Shown here in pieces: positions 35,541-44,407 of a stretch of 64,000 bases of DNA. Both the position numbers and the translations under genes were made by a program. The notes below the pieces were generated by a model. That model ran no database searches. It was given only the letters and a program-made list of their open reading frames with translations, and had not been told where the DNA came from. Source of the DNA: SP197 sp965242595 (GTDB lineage Bacteria > Pseudomonadota > Alphaproteobacteria > SP197); assembly GCA_965242595.1 (NCBI GenBank), contig OZ251464.1, positions 992,001 to 1,056,000 of the forward strand, read 5' to 3'. Every line of letters begins with the position of its first letter. Position 1 is the first letter of the stretch.

Positions 35541-35672
35541 GCAGACACAGATTCCAGGCGCAATCCCATCGCCCATATGCTATTTACGTGCTACCCAGGC
35601 AACGAACACGACAGGAGGCTGCGATGACCGAGCAGCAGGTGCGCCAGATCGCGGAGGCGGCCTTCAAGGCCC
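35541..35672. repeat. direct repeat with small-gene promoter, left copy
   Basis: Matches 39781-39905 over the ~80-base leader and first codons of the following gene: agattccaggcgca is identical and gcgatga is shared. The paralogous genes and their upstream DNA were therefore duplicated together, flanking livKHM. Confidence 0.65.
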
Positions 35673-35944
35673 GCTTCGACGACATCGACATCGTCACCAT
35701 CGGCGTCGAACCCGACTTCGACCTGGACGACGAACCTCTTCTGGACGTGCGCATCGTCTATGACGCCGGGGTCGAGCGGTTGATCGGCCCGGATGCCGGT
35801 AACGGTGGCAGCATCCTGGATGTGCGCCTGGAAATCATCGACAAGCTGTGGTATGAGACGGAGGGCTCTCGGGTGTGGCCGCAAGTCCACTTCATCTCCA
35901 AATCCGACTACGACCGGCGCAGGCAGATGGAGGCGGCGGCATAG
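35624..35944 (+). CDS. small acidic protein, paralogue 1
   Basis: 106 residues from ATG 35624, preceded by CAGGAGGCTGCG. It starts MTEQQVRQIAEAAFKARF and continues FDDIDIVTIGVEPDFDLDDE, ending SKSDYDRRRQMEAAA. It is about half identical to the protein at 39851. It is acidic and soluble with no signal. Function unknown, and I do not recognise the family. The pair brackets the livK-livH-livM genes. Confidence 0.8.
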   Translation: MTEQQVRQIAEAAFKARFDDIDIVTIGVEPDFDLDDEPLLDVRIVYDAGVERLIGPDAGNGGSILDVRLEIIDKLWYETEGSRVWPQVHFISKSDYDRRRQMEAAA

Positions 35945-36311
35945 CCCCCCAATCCCCCCCCCCCCCCCCCCCCCCGCGCGTCAAGAGTTGGGGCGGGTTT
36001 TCAGATTGCACCGCCTCCGGTGGGGCGGTGGGGGCAAGTGGTGCGGGGGCGTGGGGCGCTTTCTCTCGCGCCGCCCCCGGACGGCCGCGCGCCGAGGCTG
36101 GCGCGTGCAAACCCGGCCCCGCCCCCCGAAACGCCAGCCAGAAAGCCCGCAAGACAGGCCCCCGCCGCTCCCCCGCCATCCCCAGACAACGCCATCCCCA
36201 GACAACGTTTGCCCCAGACAATGCTTGAACACGCGCGCCGCCTGGGCAATCATGGCCTCCAGGCTCGGCCCGGGCGCCGCCCGGCCAAAGGAAAACAGGG
36301 GAGGCAGAGCC
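35945..36311. other. gene-free leader of livK with 22-base poly-C and short tandem repeats
   Basis: A run of 22 C residues lies at about 35954-35975. At 36176-36222 the decamer ccccagacaa occurs three times (atccccagacaacgcc, atccccagacaacg, gccccagacaatgc). No gene is evident; the stretch probably carries the livK promoter. Confidence 0.6.
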
Positions 36312-37595
36312 ATGTCCTTCGGAAAACTCAACCGCCGCCGCTTTCTCGCCAGCTCGGCCCTGGCGGCCGGTGCCGCCACCACCCTGGCCGGCCCTCCGCC
36401 GGCCCGCGCGGCCAGCACCGTCAAAATCGGCTTCCTGGCGCCGCTCACCGGCGATGTGGCGGCCTGGGGCCTGCCCGGCCTCTATGGCTGCGAAATCTGG
36501 GCCGAACAGAAGAACGCGGCCGGCGGCGTCGAGATCGGCGGCGAAAGCTACCGGGTCGAAATCGTCCCCTACGACAACGAATACCTGCCCGACAAGGCCC
36601 GCACCGGCGCCCAGAAGCTGATCGCCGAAGACGGCGTCTCCTTCATCGAAATGCTGGGCGGCGACACCATGCCGGCCGTCACGCCGGTCGCCAACCGCGC
36701 CGAAATGCTGGTCTCCACCCTGCTGCCGTCGGACCTTTCGCCCGACACGCCCTTCCTGGTGGCCCCGGCCGAGGTCCACCCCATCTACAACCTCACCGGC
36801 GTCTGGTGGCTGGCCGAAAACATGCCCCAGGCGAAAACCGCCGTGATCTGCGCCCAGGACGACGCCATTGGCCGGCCCTCGGTGGCAACCTACCTCGCCG
36901 CCTTCGCGGCCCACGGCATCGAGGTCAAGGACGTGATCTTCTTCGACATCGCCACCACCGACTTCGCGCCGGTGATGACCTCCATGCTGGCGTCCAGCCC
37001 CGACATCCTGTGCCTGGACACCGCCTATGCCGAGTTCGTGAACGAGCTCTGCAAACAGGCCTACGTCCAGGGCTATGGCGGCCAGATCGTCTCCTGCACC
37101 GCCGATTTCTACGCCGACATCGTCGCCAACACCTCCGAAGAGTTCATGGAGGGCGTGATCTTCCAGTTCCCCGATTTCGACGACCCGGCGTTGAACGACC
37201 CCCGCATCAACTTTGCCGACCCCAACGGCTTCTTCCAGACCTACAACCAGCGCTATCCCGGCCAGTGGGGCGCGGTGTCGTGGGAATACGCCTCCATCCT
37301 CGACCTGTGGCTGGACGGCGCCCGCAAGGCCGGCTCCATCGAACCGGCCGCCGTGCTGGCGGGCATGAAGCAGGGCGGCGTCGGCGCCCACGCCTTCGGC
37401 GAGGCCAAGTGGTGGGGCAAAGAGCTGTTCGGCATCGACAACGCCCTGGTCGGCAACTGGCCCGTGGTGCAGATCCAGAACGGCAAGGCGGTGATCGTGG
37501 AGTTCAAGAACATCCCCGAATGGTGGGCGATGCACGGCGACCTCATGATCGAGAAGTTCGAGGAAATGGGCGAGATGTGGTACCAGCGCGCCTGA
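36312..37595 (+). CDS. branched-chain amino-acid type ABC substrate-binding protein
   Basis: 427 residues. The N-terminus MSFGKLNRRRFLASSALAAG is a twin-arginine (Tat) signal, followed by a hydrophobic stretch and PARAAS for cleavage. The mature part starts VKIGFLAPLTGDVAAWG, the hallmark of Leu/Ile/Val-family (type 1 periplasmic) binding proteins. Export by Tat instead of Sec is common for some alphaproteobacterial relatives. First gene of livK-livH-livM; the ligand could be amino acids, amides or urea. A stem-loop follows at 37620. Confidence 0.9.
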   Translation: MSFGKLNRRRFLASSALAAGAATTLAGPPPARAASTVKIGFLAPLTGDVAAWGLPGLYGCEIWAEQKNAAGGVEIGGESYRVEIVPYDNEYLPDKARTGAQKLIAEDGVSFIEMLGGDTMPAVTPVANRAEMLVSTLLPSDLSPDTPFLVAPAEVHPIYNLTGVWWLAENMPQAKTAVICAQDDAIGRPSVATYLAAFAAHGIEVKDVIFFDIATTDFAPVMTSMLASSPDILCLDTAYAEFVNELCKQAYVQGYGGQIVSCTADFYADIVANTSEEFMEGVIFQFPDFDDPALNDPRINFADPNGFFQTYNQRYPGQWGAVSWEYASILDLWLDGARKAGSIEPAAVLAGMKQGGVGAHAFGEAKWWGKELFGIDNALVGNWPVVQIQNGKAVIVEFKNIPEWWAMHGDLMIEKFEEMGEMWYQRA

Positions 37596-37619
37596 CGCCC
37601 CCCGCCACCCTTTAGCTCC

Positions 37620-37649
37620 AGCCGGGGCCTGCCGCGGCCGGCCCCGGCT
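37620..37649 (+). terminator. stem-loop between livK and livH
   Basis: Ten-base complementary arms agccggggcc (37620-37629) and ggccccggct (37640-37649) with a ten-base loop, no U-run. It probably limits read-through or protects the 3' end of the binding-protein transcript, giving more LivK than permease. Confidence 0.55.
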
Positions 37650-37694
37650 GTTGCGCCCCCCGGCTGCTGCGTCCCCGCCCATGGACCTCGCCCC

Positions 37695-38573
37695 ATGGAC
37701 ATCGCTATCGTCGTCCAGACCTGCCTGAACGCCATCTACGCCTCCAGCTATCTGGCCCTGGTGGCGGTGGGGCTGGTGCTGATCTTCGGCGTCATGCGGG
37801 TCGTCAACTTCGCCCATGGCGAGCTCTACATGGCCGGCGCCTATGCCCTGTTCTGGGTCTTCCACCAGAACGCGCTGCCGTTCTTCCTGGGCGTCGCCGT
37901 CGCCGTGCTGGCGGTGGGCGCCGTGGGCGTGCTCATGGAACGGACGCTGTTTCGCCCCATGCAGGAAAACCCGCTGGGCGGGCTGATCTGCTCCATCGGC
38001 GCCCTGCTGATCCTGCAAGCCGGCGCCGTGGCCCTGTTCGGCGTCCGCAAGAAATCGATCCCCGGCCCCTACAACGAAAGCGTCTCCCTGTTCGGCGTCG
38101 AATCCCTCACCATCTCGGGCCAGCGCCTGGCGGTGATCGCCTTCGCCATCCTGCTGCTGGCGGCCCTGTGGCTGTTCCTGAAGAAAAGCCGCTTCGGCCA
38201 GGCGCTGCGCGCGGTGGCCCAGGATGCCGAGGCCGCCGCCCTGCAGGGCATCTCCATCGCCCGCATCCGCACCCTGGCCATGGCCCTGGGCGCGGCCCTG
38301 GCCGGGGCGGCCGGCGCGCTCACCGCCACCATCGTGCCCACCGGCCCCTTCATGGGCCATCCGGTCATCGTCGGCGCCTTCATCGTCATCGTCGTCGGCG
38401 GCGTCGGCAGCCTGGAAGGCGCCGTGGCGGCCTCCATAATCTATGCCTTCGTCAACACCTTCGTCACCACCTTCTGGGACGGGGTGGTGGCCGACATGGT
38501 GGGCCTGCTGCTGATGCTGGCGGTGCTGATCGTCCGCCCCCACGGCCTGTTCGGACGGCCGGAACGGGCATGA
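37695..38573 (+). CDS. livH: branched-chain amino-acid ABC transporter permease LivH
   Basis: 292 residues with eight predicted membrane segments. VALGLVLIFGVMRVVNFAHGELYM is represented here as VAVGLVLIFGVMRV then VNFAHGELYMAGAYA, the LivH signature, and GRALRAVAQD-type coupling is seen as FGQALRAVAQDAEAA. Inner-membrane half-permease acting with LivM, LivG and LivF. Stop overlaps the LivM start (ATGA). Confidence 0.92.
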   Translation: MDIAIVVQTCLNAIYASSYLALVAVGLVLIFGVMRVVNFAHGELYMAGAYALFWVFHQNALPFFLGVAVAVLAVGAVGVLMERTLFRPMQENPLGGLICSIGALLILQAGAVALFGVRKKSIPGPYNESVSLFGVESLTISGQRLAVIAFAILLLAALWLFLKKSRFGQALRAVAQDAEAAALQGISIARIRTLAMALGAALAGAAGALTATIVPTGPFMGHPVIVGAFIVIVVGGVGSLEGAVAASIIYAFVNTFVTTFWDGVVADMVGLLLMLAVLIVRPHGLFGRPERA

Positions 38574-39646
38574 CCGCCGCCTCCCTCGTCATGTGGTCGC
38601 TGCTGGTCCTGCTGCCGCTGCTGGCCGCCTGGCTGACCCAGGACGCCGCGGCCGGCGGTCGCCACCGCCGCCCGCTGATCGCCGCCCTGGCCCTGGCCCT
38701 GGCGGCGCTGCTGCTGGCCGCCCCCCAGCTGGTGACATTCTCCCAGCAGGAACTGCTGGTCTTCCTCATGATCAACGTGCTGCTGGTGGCCAGCTACCGT
38801 CTGCTGGCGCTCACCGGCGAATACTCCCTCGCCCACGCCGTCATCATGGGGCTGGGCGCCTATGCCTCGGCCCTGCTGGCCAAAAAGGCGGGCCTGCCGG
38901 TGCCGCTGGCCATGCTGTCCGGCGCCCTGCTCTGCGCCCTGGTGGCCTTCGCGCTCTCCTTCCCGCTCCTGCGCATGAAGGGCTTCTACTTCCTCATCGG
39001 CTCCTTCGCCGCCGGCGAGGCGATCCGCCTCTCCTGGAAATGGGAGCAGCTGCGCGGCCTGTTCGGCGGGCCGAAGGGCATCAAAAGCATCCCGCCCTTC
39101 CCCGACATCGACCTCGGCTTCGTCGTCTTCGACTTCTTCTCCCCCTCCGCCTTTTACTACTTGGCGATGCCCGTGACAGCATCCTGCCTGTTCGTCCTCT
39201 GGCGCATCGAACACTCCCCCCTGGGCCGCGCCTTCCACGCCGTCCACTGGCAGGACCGCCTGGCCGCGGCCGTAGGCGTGAACACCTGGCGCACGCGCAT
39301 GACCGCCTTCGTCATATCCTCGTTCTTCGCCGGCCTGGCCGGGGCGCTGCTGGCCCACTACCTCACCACCGTCAACCCCAACCGCTTCGACGTAGACGAA
39401 ATGGTCTATGTCCTGATCTGGGTCATCGTCGGCGGCACCGCCACCGTCTGGGGCCCCATCGCCGGCCTGGTGGCGCTCACGGCGATCAACGAGGTCGCCT
39501 TGCGCGAGGCTGGCGCCGAAGCCCTGCGCCCCCTGTTCTATGGCGCCGTGCTGATCGCCGCCATGCTGTTCCTGCCCGGCGGCCTGGAAACCCTGCCAAA
39601 ACGCCTCGCCACCCTGGCCACCCCCCACCGCCGCCACAACTCCTGA
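38570..39646 (+). CDS. livM: branched-chain amino-acid ABC transporter permease LivM
   Basis: 358 residues from ATG 38570, overlapping livH by ATGA; the frame is open further upstream but inside livH. It has the LivM motif LTGEYSLAHAVIMGLGAYAS and VNTWRTRMTAFVISSFFAGLAGALLAH, with multiple membrane segments. Partner of LivH. Confidence 0.92.
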   Translation: MTAASLVMWSLLVLLPLLAAWLTQDAAAGGRHRRPLIAALALALAALLLAAPQLVTFSQQELLVFLMINVLLVASYRLLALTGEYSLAHAVIMGLGAYASALLAKKAGLPVPLAMLSGALLCALVAFALSFPLLRMKGFYFLIGSFAAGEAIRLSWKWEQLRGLFGGPKGIKSIPPFPDIDLGFVVFDFFSPSAFYYLAMPVTASCLFVLWRIEHSPLGRAFHAVHWQDRLAAAVGVNTWRTRMTAFVISSFFAGLAGALLAHYLTTVNPNRFDVDEMVYVLIWVIVGGTATVWGPIAGLVALTAINEVALREAGAEALRPLFYGAVLIAAMLFLPGGLETLPKRLATLATPHRRHNS

Positions 39647-39780
39647 CCCAGCACCCGGAGGACACGCCCAAGGACGCCCCACGACCCGATAGAAACCGCC
39701 CCCGCCCTGGCCGCGCCCGCGGCCGACCCATTCATGGGCACATCGCTTCCACACAATGGGCCATCGCCCGCTTCCGGCGC

Positions 39781-39905
39781 GCGGACGCAGATTCCAGGCG
39801 CATTTCGTCGTTCATGTGCTATTCAAGCAGCGAGCACGATAGAGGTTGCGATGAAGATGAACGAACAGCAGGTGCGCGAGATCGCGGAGACAGCCTTCAA
39901 GGCGC
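39781..39905. repeat. direct repeat with small-gene promoter, right copy
   Basis: Partner of 35541-35672; see that entry for the shared segments. Orientation is the same. Confidence 0.65.
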
Positions 39906-40153
39906 GCTTCGACGACATCGACATCGTCGACATCGAAATCGAGGCCGGCCTCGACTTTTATGACGAACCCAAACTGGAGGTGAGGATCGTCTATGACGCC
40001 GAGGTCGAGCAGCTGATCCGCGGAGACCACATGGGGGTGCGCTCGGAGATCGTCGTTAAGGTATGGGAGGAGGCAGAGGACAGCCCTGGCTACCCCTATG
40101 TCCGCTTTACCGCCAAATCCGACATCGACCGGCGCAAGCAGGAGGCGGCATAA
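39851..40153 (+). CDS. small acidic protein, paralogue 2
   Basis: 100 residues from ATG 39851, starting MKMNEQQVREIAETAFKARF and ending SDIDRRKQEAA. It has the same core FDDIDIVDIEIEAGLDF as paralogue 1, with a shorter middle. It lies between livM and the convergent minus-strand livG-livF operon. Role unknown. Confidence 0.8.
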   Translation: MKMNEQQVREIAETAFKARFDDIDIVDIEIEAGLDFYDEPKLEVRIVYDAEVEQLIRGDHMGVRSEIVVKVWEEAEDSPGYPYVRFTAKSDIDRRKQEAA

Positions 40154-40308
40154 CGCCCAGCCGCCCGCAGGCGCGGCGCCGGCCCCACAAGCTCCGACAC
40201 CCGTCTAACACCCTGTCGGCACCTTGTCGGCCGCCGGCCGCGCAACTGCCGGAGCCCATGCTCGCGCCGCCGCCCTGACCGACCGCCAGGCGCCCCCCCC
40301 CAGCCGCC

Positions 40309-40971
40309 TCACGCCCTCCGCGCCGCCAGGCACACCGGCGCCAGCAGCGCCGCGCCATAAAGCCTGGCCTCGTCGTCGCGCCCCGGCGGCGGGCGCTCGC
40401 GAAAGCGCTCGCTGACGGGGCCCGCCACCGCCACCCCCAGCCACGCCGCCATCGCCGCCGCGCCGCTCTCGCGCGCCCCGAAGGCGTCGCGCCGCCGCGC
40501 CAGGGCCTCTTCCACCGCCGCCCGCTCGCCCGCCAGCGCCGCCCGCCGCGCCGCCGTCGCCGCCCGCCCCGCCGCCAGCAGCTTGCGCGCCCGCCGCCGT
40601 CGCAGTTCCGGCCAAACCTCGGCATGACGCCCGGCCAGGCGCTGATGGAACAGCGAGCTGCGGGCGCGCTCCGTCACCGCCATCGCCTCCACCCAGGCTC
40701 CGGCCCGGCGCCAGGCCTCCAGCGCCTGCAACAGGCGCCGCCGCCCGTCCTCGCCCTCGGCATTGGCCAGCGCGTCCAGGCTGGCGGCCATGCGCGGGTC
40801 GCCGGCGGCGAACGAGGCCGCCATGGCCCCGGCCTCCCGCCACAGCGCCGCCGCCCGCGCCCTGCGCCCGGCGCGAAAGGCATCGCCCGCCGCCACCATC
40901 CAGCGCTGCCACAGCTGGTCGGCCAGCAGCCATGGCGGCCCCTCAGCCGCCCAGATAGGCCTTGCGGACAT
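40309..40971 (-). CDS. hypothetical helical protein downstream of livF
   Basis: 220 residues from ATG 40971, overlapping the end of livF by 29 bases. It is rich in Ala and Arg and almost wholly helical: QLWQRWMVAAGDAFRAGRRA, then ALWREAGAMAASFAAGDPRM, resembling TPR-like solenoid repeats in its first 120 residues. The C-terminal part is a long basic helix (~125-180) and a short hydrophobic end. No family is recognised. The overlap suggests co-translation with livF. Confidence 0.6.
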   Translation of the reverse strand: MSARPIWAAEGPPWLLADQLWQRWMVAAGDAFRAGRRARAAALWREAGAMAASFAAGDPRMAASLDALANAEGEDGRRRLLQALEAWRRAGAWVEAMAVTERARSSLFHQRLAGRHAEVWPELRRRRARKLLAAGRAATAARRAALAGERAAVEEALARRRDAFGARESGAAAMAAWLGVAVAGPVSERFRERPPPGRDDEARLYGAALLAPVCLAARRA

Positions 40972-41650
40972 GTTCGTGCCGGTTGAGATCGTCGGCCCGG
41001 CCCTCCAGGGCGATGCGCCCGGTCTCCAGCACATAGCCATAGCCGGCCAGGCGCAGCGCCAGGCTGGCATTCTGTTCCACCAGGATCACCGGCACGCCGC
41101 GCCCGTGGATTTCGCCGACGATGGCGGCGATCTCGCGCACCATGGTCGGCGCCAGGCCCACGGTAGGCTCGTCCAGCAGCAGCAGGCCGGGAGAGGCCAT
41201 CAGCGCCCGCCCCATGGCCAGCATCTGCTGTTCGCCGCCGGAAAGGGTGTGGGCGGACTGGTCGCGCCGTTCCAGCAGACGCGGGAAATGGGCGTGAACC
41301 GCGTCCAGATCGGCGGCCACCGCCCCCCGGTCGCGGCGCAGATAGGCGCCGGTCATCAGGTTTTCCAGCACCGTCAGTTCGGGAAAAACCCGCCTGCCCT
41401 CCGGCACATGGGCGATGCCGCGCGCCACGATCCTCTCCGGCGCCATGCCGTCGATGCGCTCCCCTCGAAAGCGGATCTCGCCCGCCGACGGGCGCTCCAG
41501 CCCCGAGATGGCGCGCAGCGTGGTGGATTTGCCGGCCCCGTTGGCCCCGATCAGCGCCACAATATCGGCGGCCTCCAGCCCCAGATCGATGCCCTTCAGC
41601 GCCCGCACCTTGCCGTAATGGACCTCCAGGCCCTTCACCTCCAGCAGCAT
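40943..41650 (-). CDS. livF: branched-chain amino-acid ABC transporter ATPase LivF
   Basis: 235 residues from ATG 41650 (MLLEVKGLEVHYGKVRALKG), preceded by GGGAAAGG; ATG 41677 would add nine residues. Walker A GANGAGKSTTLRAISG, signature LSGGEQQMLAMGRAL, Walker B LLLLDEPTVGLAP. HVPEGRRVFPELTVLENL is typical of LivF. It acts with LivG and the permeases encoded on the opposite strand. Confidence 0.92.
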   Translation of the reverse strand: MLLEVKGLEVHYGKVRALKGIDLGLEAADIVALIGANGAGKSTTLRAISGLERPSAGEIRFRGERIDGMAPERIVARGIAHVPEGRRVFPELTVLENLMTGAYLRRDRGAVAADLDAVHAHFPRLLERRDQSAHTLSGGEQQMLAMGRALMASPGLLLLDEPTVGLAPTMVREIAAIVGEIHGRGVPVILVEQNASLALRLAGYGYVLETGRIALEGRADDLNRHEHVRKAYLGG

Positions 41651-41702
41651 GGCCAGCCTTTCCCGCTCCCACCCCATTCACACTGTATTCATACCGGGGC
41701 AC

Positions 41703-42458
41703 TCATACCGGAGCGCCCAGATAGGCCTCGATCACCGCCGGATCGGCGCGAATGGCCTCCGGCGTGCCTTCGGCCAGCAGACGCCCGAAATTCAGCACCG
41801 TGATGCGCTCGCACAGCCCCATCACCGCCTGCATGTCGTGTTCCACCAGCAGGATGGCGATGCCTCTCGCCCGCAGCTGGCGCACCAGCGCCATCATGCG
41901 CTGCGTCTCTTCGCTGTTCATGCCGGTAAAGGGTTCGTCCAGCAGCAGCAGCCTGGGGCGGGCGGCCAGCGCCACGGCGATGCCCAGCGCCCGCTGCAAG
42001 CCGTGGGGCAGGTTGGCGCACACCTCGCCGGCCAGCCCGTCCAGGCCCATGAAGGCCAGAATGTCGTCTGTCCGCTCCTCGGCCTGGCGCCGCCCGGCCC
42101 GGTTGCCGCCGAAGATGGCGGCCACCAGGCCGCCATGGGCGCGCAGATGGCAGCCCGCCAGCACATTCTCCCGCACCGTCAGCGGATGGAACAGAAGGGT
42201 GGCCTGGAAAGTCCGCACCAGGCCCAGGGTGGCGATGGCCGAGGTCGTCATGCCGGAGATCGCCCGCCCGTCATAGACCACCCGCCCGCCGCTGGGCCGG
42301 TAAAAGCCGCTGATGACGTTGAAGGTGGTGGTCTTGCCGGCGCCATTGGGGCCGATAAGCCCGTGAATCGCCCCTTCCTCCACCGCAAAGGACAGGTCAT
42401 CGACGGCCGTAAGGCCGCCGAAGCGCCGGCTTATCCCTTCCACCGACAGCAGAGCCAT
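41703..42458 (-). CDS. livG: branched-chain amino-acid ABC transporter ATPase LivG
   Basis: 251 residues from ATG 42458 (MALLSVEGISRRFGGLTAVD). Walker A GPNGAGKTTTFNVISGFYRP is characteristic of LivG; Walker B is RLLLLDEPFTGMN. The signature loop reads LPHGLQRALGIAVALA, in place of the canonical LSYGxQR. First gene of the minus-strand livG-livF-hypothetical operon, 52 bases before livF. Confidence 0.92.
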   Translation of the reverse strand: MALLSVEGISRRFGGLTAVDDLSFAVEEGAIHGLIGPNGAGKTTTFNVISGFYRPSGGRVVYDGRAISGMTTSAIATLGLVRTFQATLLFHPLTVRENVLAGCHLRAHGGLVAAIFGGNRAGRRQAEERTDDILAFMGLDGLAGEVCANLPHGLQRALGIAVALAARPRLLLLDEPFTGMNSEETQRMMALVRQLRARGIAILLVEHDMQAVMGLCERITVLNFGRLLAEGTPEAIRADPAVIEAYLGAPV

Positions 42459-42532
42459 GCGCGCTCCAGCCACGAACCCCGCCCTTATAGCAGGCCTTCT
42501 CCGCCCCTTGCAGGCACCGCTATCATGCGGCC

Positions 42533-43507
42533 ATGACCACGAACTGGGCGGACCGGGCCGCTGCCACAGCCGCCTCCCTGCCATGCTGGCGCCAGCCGGT
42601 GACGCCCCAGCCGCTGCCGGGCGGCGGGCGCGGCACCGCCAGCTTTCGCATCGACGATGGCGGGCGCCGCTATCTGGTGAAGATCGCCGGCAACGACCCC
42701 GCCCACGGTGTCCGCCGCAGCTACGAGGCCGCCTGCAGCCGCGCCGCCCATGCCGCCGGTATCGCCCCCGAAGTGGCGTTCGCGGCCAAAGGCGCCCTGG
42801 TGCTGGCATGGGTCGAGGGCCAGGCGCTGACGGCGGCCGATCTGGACCGCCCGGCAAAGCTGGCCCAGGTCGCGGCCCTGCTGCGCCGCCTGCACGGCCA
42901 GGGCTGGCGCCATCTGGCCGGGCGGGCGCCGTTCTTCTGGGTCTTCCACGCCCTGCGCGACTATGCCCGCCGCCTCGCCGCCGGCCGCCACCGGCTGGCG
43001 GCGAGCCTGCCGGGGCTGCTGGCCCTGGCCGACGAGCTGGCGCCCGCGGTGGGGCCGGTCCAGCTGGCGCTGTGCCACAACCGCCTCGCGCCCGACCGTT
43101 TCCTGGACGACGGGCGCCGCCTGTGGCTGGTAGGCTGGGACCAGGGCGGCTACGACACCCCCTGGTTCGATCTGGCCTGCCTCGCCAGCGGCCCAGATTG
43201 GCCAGGTTGGGAAAATTGGGCAGAGGGCCGGGCGGGGCGCGAGGCCCTGGCTGCCGCCTGGCTGGGGCGCGCCCTGGACACCGGCCAGCGCCGCCGCCTG
43301 GACGCGCTGACCCTGGCGGCGCTGCTGCGCCAGGCCCTGGCGGCCATGATGGATGAAATGATGAACGAAATGGCGAACGAGACGTCGGACGAATTCCATC
43401 GCCCCCCGGACGCCGCCATCGCCGCCGCCCGCGCCACCAGCGACCGCTGCCTGCAACGCTGCCAGCTGGCCGCCGCCGCCTGGCGCCGCGCCGCCGAGGC
43501 GCCTTAG
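42533..43507 (+). CDS. choline-kinase-like pseudokinase
   Basis: 324 residues of the ChoK/LicA/ThiK branch of the APH fold: GTASFRIDDGGRRYLVKIAG (N-lobe) and LLRRLHGQGWRH. At the catalytic loop, where relatives have HND....N, this protein reads LCHNRLAPDRFL, so the catalytic Asp is Arg and the metal-binding Asn is Arg. At the next motif, where relatives have LIDWE, it reads LVGWDQGGYDTPWFDLACLA, so the metal-binding Asp is Gly. The fold is retained but catalysis as normally understood is not possible. It may bind a substrate or regulate a partner. Divergent from livG, 75 bases apart; convergent overlapping stop with the channel gene. Confidence 0.75.
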   Translation: MTTNWADRAAATAASLPCWRQPVTPQPLPGGGRGTASFRIDDGGRRYLVKIAGNDPAHGVRRSYEAACSRAAHAAGIAPEVAFAAKGALVLAWVEGQALTAADLDRPAKLAQVAALLRRLHGQGWRHLAGRAPFFWVFHALRDYARRLAAGRHRLAASLPGLLALADELAPAVGPVQLALCHNRLAPDRFLDDGRRLWLVGWDQGGYDTPWFDLACLASGPDWPGWENWAEGRAGREALAAAWLGRALDTGQRRRLDALTLAALLRQALAAMMDEMMNEMANETSDEFHRPPDAAIAAARATSDRCLQRCQLAAAAWRRAAEAP

Positions 43508-44349
43508 TGGCGTTCGGCCCTCAGGGTGGCGATCTCCGCCCGCAGGCGGCGGACATCGGCCGCCAGCGCCCGCCTTTCCGCATGGGCCTCCCGTTCGGCC
43601 ACCTGGTCCAGGCTGTCCCGCTCCTCGCGGTGGATCTGCTGCATCGAATCCACCACTACGGCGATGAACAGGTTCAGCACGGCAAACCCCACCACCAGCA
43701 CGAAGGGCACGAAGAACGCCCAGGCCAGGGGATAGACCTCCATCAACGGGCGCACGATGCCCATCGACCAGCTTTCCAGCGTCATGATCTGAAACAGCGT
43801 GAACATCGACTTGCCGATGGTGCCGAACCATTCCGGAAACTCGTGCCCGAACAGCTCGGTCGCCATCACCGAGAACACATAGATCAAAAGCGCCAGCAGC
43901 AGGGTGATGGAACCGATGCCCGGCAGCGAATGTAGCAGCGTCTGCACCACGCGCCGCAGGCGCGGCACCACCGAAAGCAGGTGAAGCACCCGCAGCACCC
44001 GCAGCGCCCGCAGCACCGCCACCGAACTGCCGACCGCGGCCAGCGAGATGGCGATCACGAAGAAATCGAACACGCTCCAGGGATCGCGCCAGAAGGCCCG
44101 GCCATGGGCGACGATGCGCAGGGCGATCTCGACCGTGAAGATGCCCAGGATGACCAGATCGGCCTCCAGGATCGGCCCGGCCTGGATCACCCTCAGCGAG
44201 GGATCGGTCTCCATCCCCAGCAGGATCGCGTTGATGACGATCAGCGCGACGATGACCTGATTGAAGCGGCGATGCTCGACCAGGTCGCGCAGCCACGCCC
44301 GCCAGGCGGGCAGCGGCGGCGGCGCGGTGGGCGTGGGCTGCTGGGGCAT
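43504..44349 (-). CDS. BacNav-type voltage-gated ion channel
   Basis: 281 residues, the usual length for a single-domain six-helix bacterial sodium channel. S4 is VLRALRVLRVLHLLSVVPRLRR with Arg at three-residue intervals. The selectivity filter is TLESWSM, close to the Na+-selective TLESWAS of NaChBac. A C-terminal coiled coil follows S6 (LDQVAEREAHAERRALAADVRR) for tetramer assembly. The stop codon overlaps that of the opposite pseudokinase gene. Confidence 0.9.
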   Translation of the reverse strand: MPQQPTPTAPPPLPAWRAWLRDLVEHRRFNQVIVALIVINAILLGMETDPSLRVIQAGPILEADLVILGIFTVEIALRIVAHGRAFWRDPWSVFDFFVIAISLAAVGSSVAVLRALRVLRVLHLLSVVPRLRRVVQTLLHSLPGIGSITLLLALLIYVFSVMATELFGHEFPEWFGTIGKSMFTLFQIMTLESWSMGIVRPLMEVYPLAWAFFVPFVLVVGFAVLNLFIAVVVDSMQQIHREERDSLDQVAEREAHAERRALAADVRRLRAEIATLRAERH

Positions 44350-44407
44350 GGCGGTGGGCGCCGTCCGGCTGGCGCGGGGGCGGGCGCGCCGCCCCCGCCC
44401 CGTGCCG

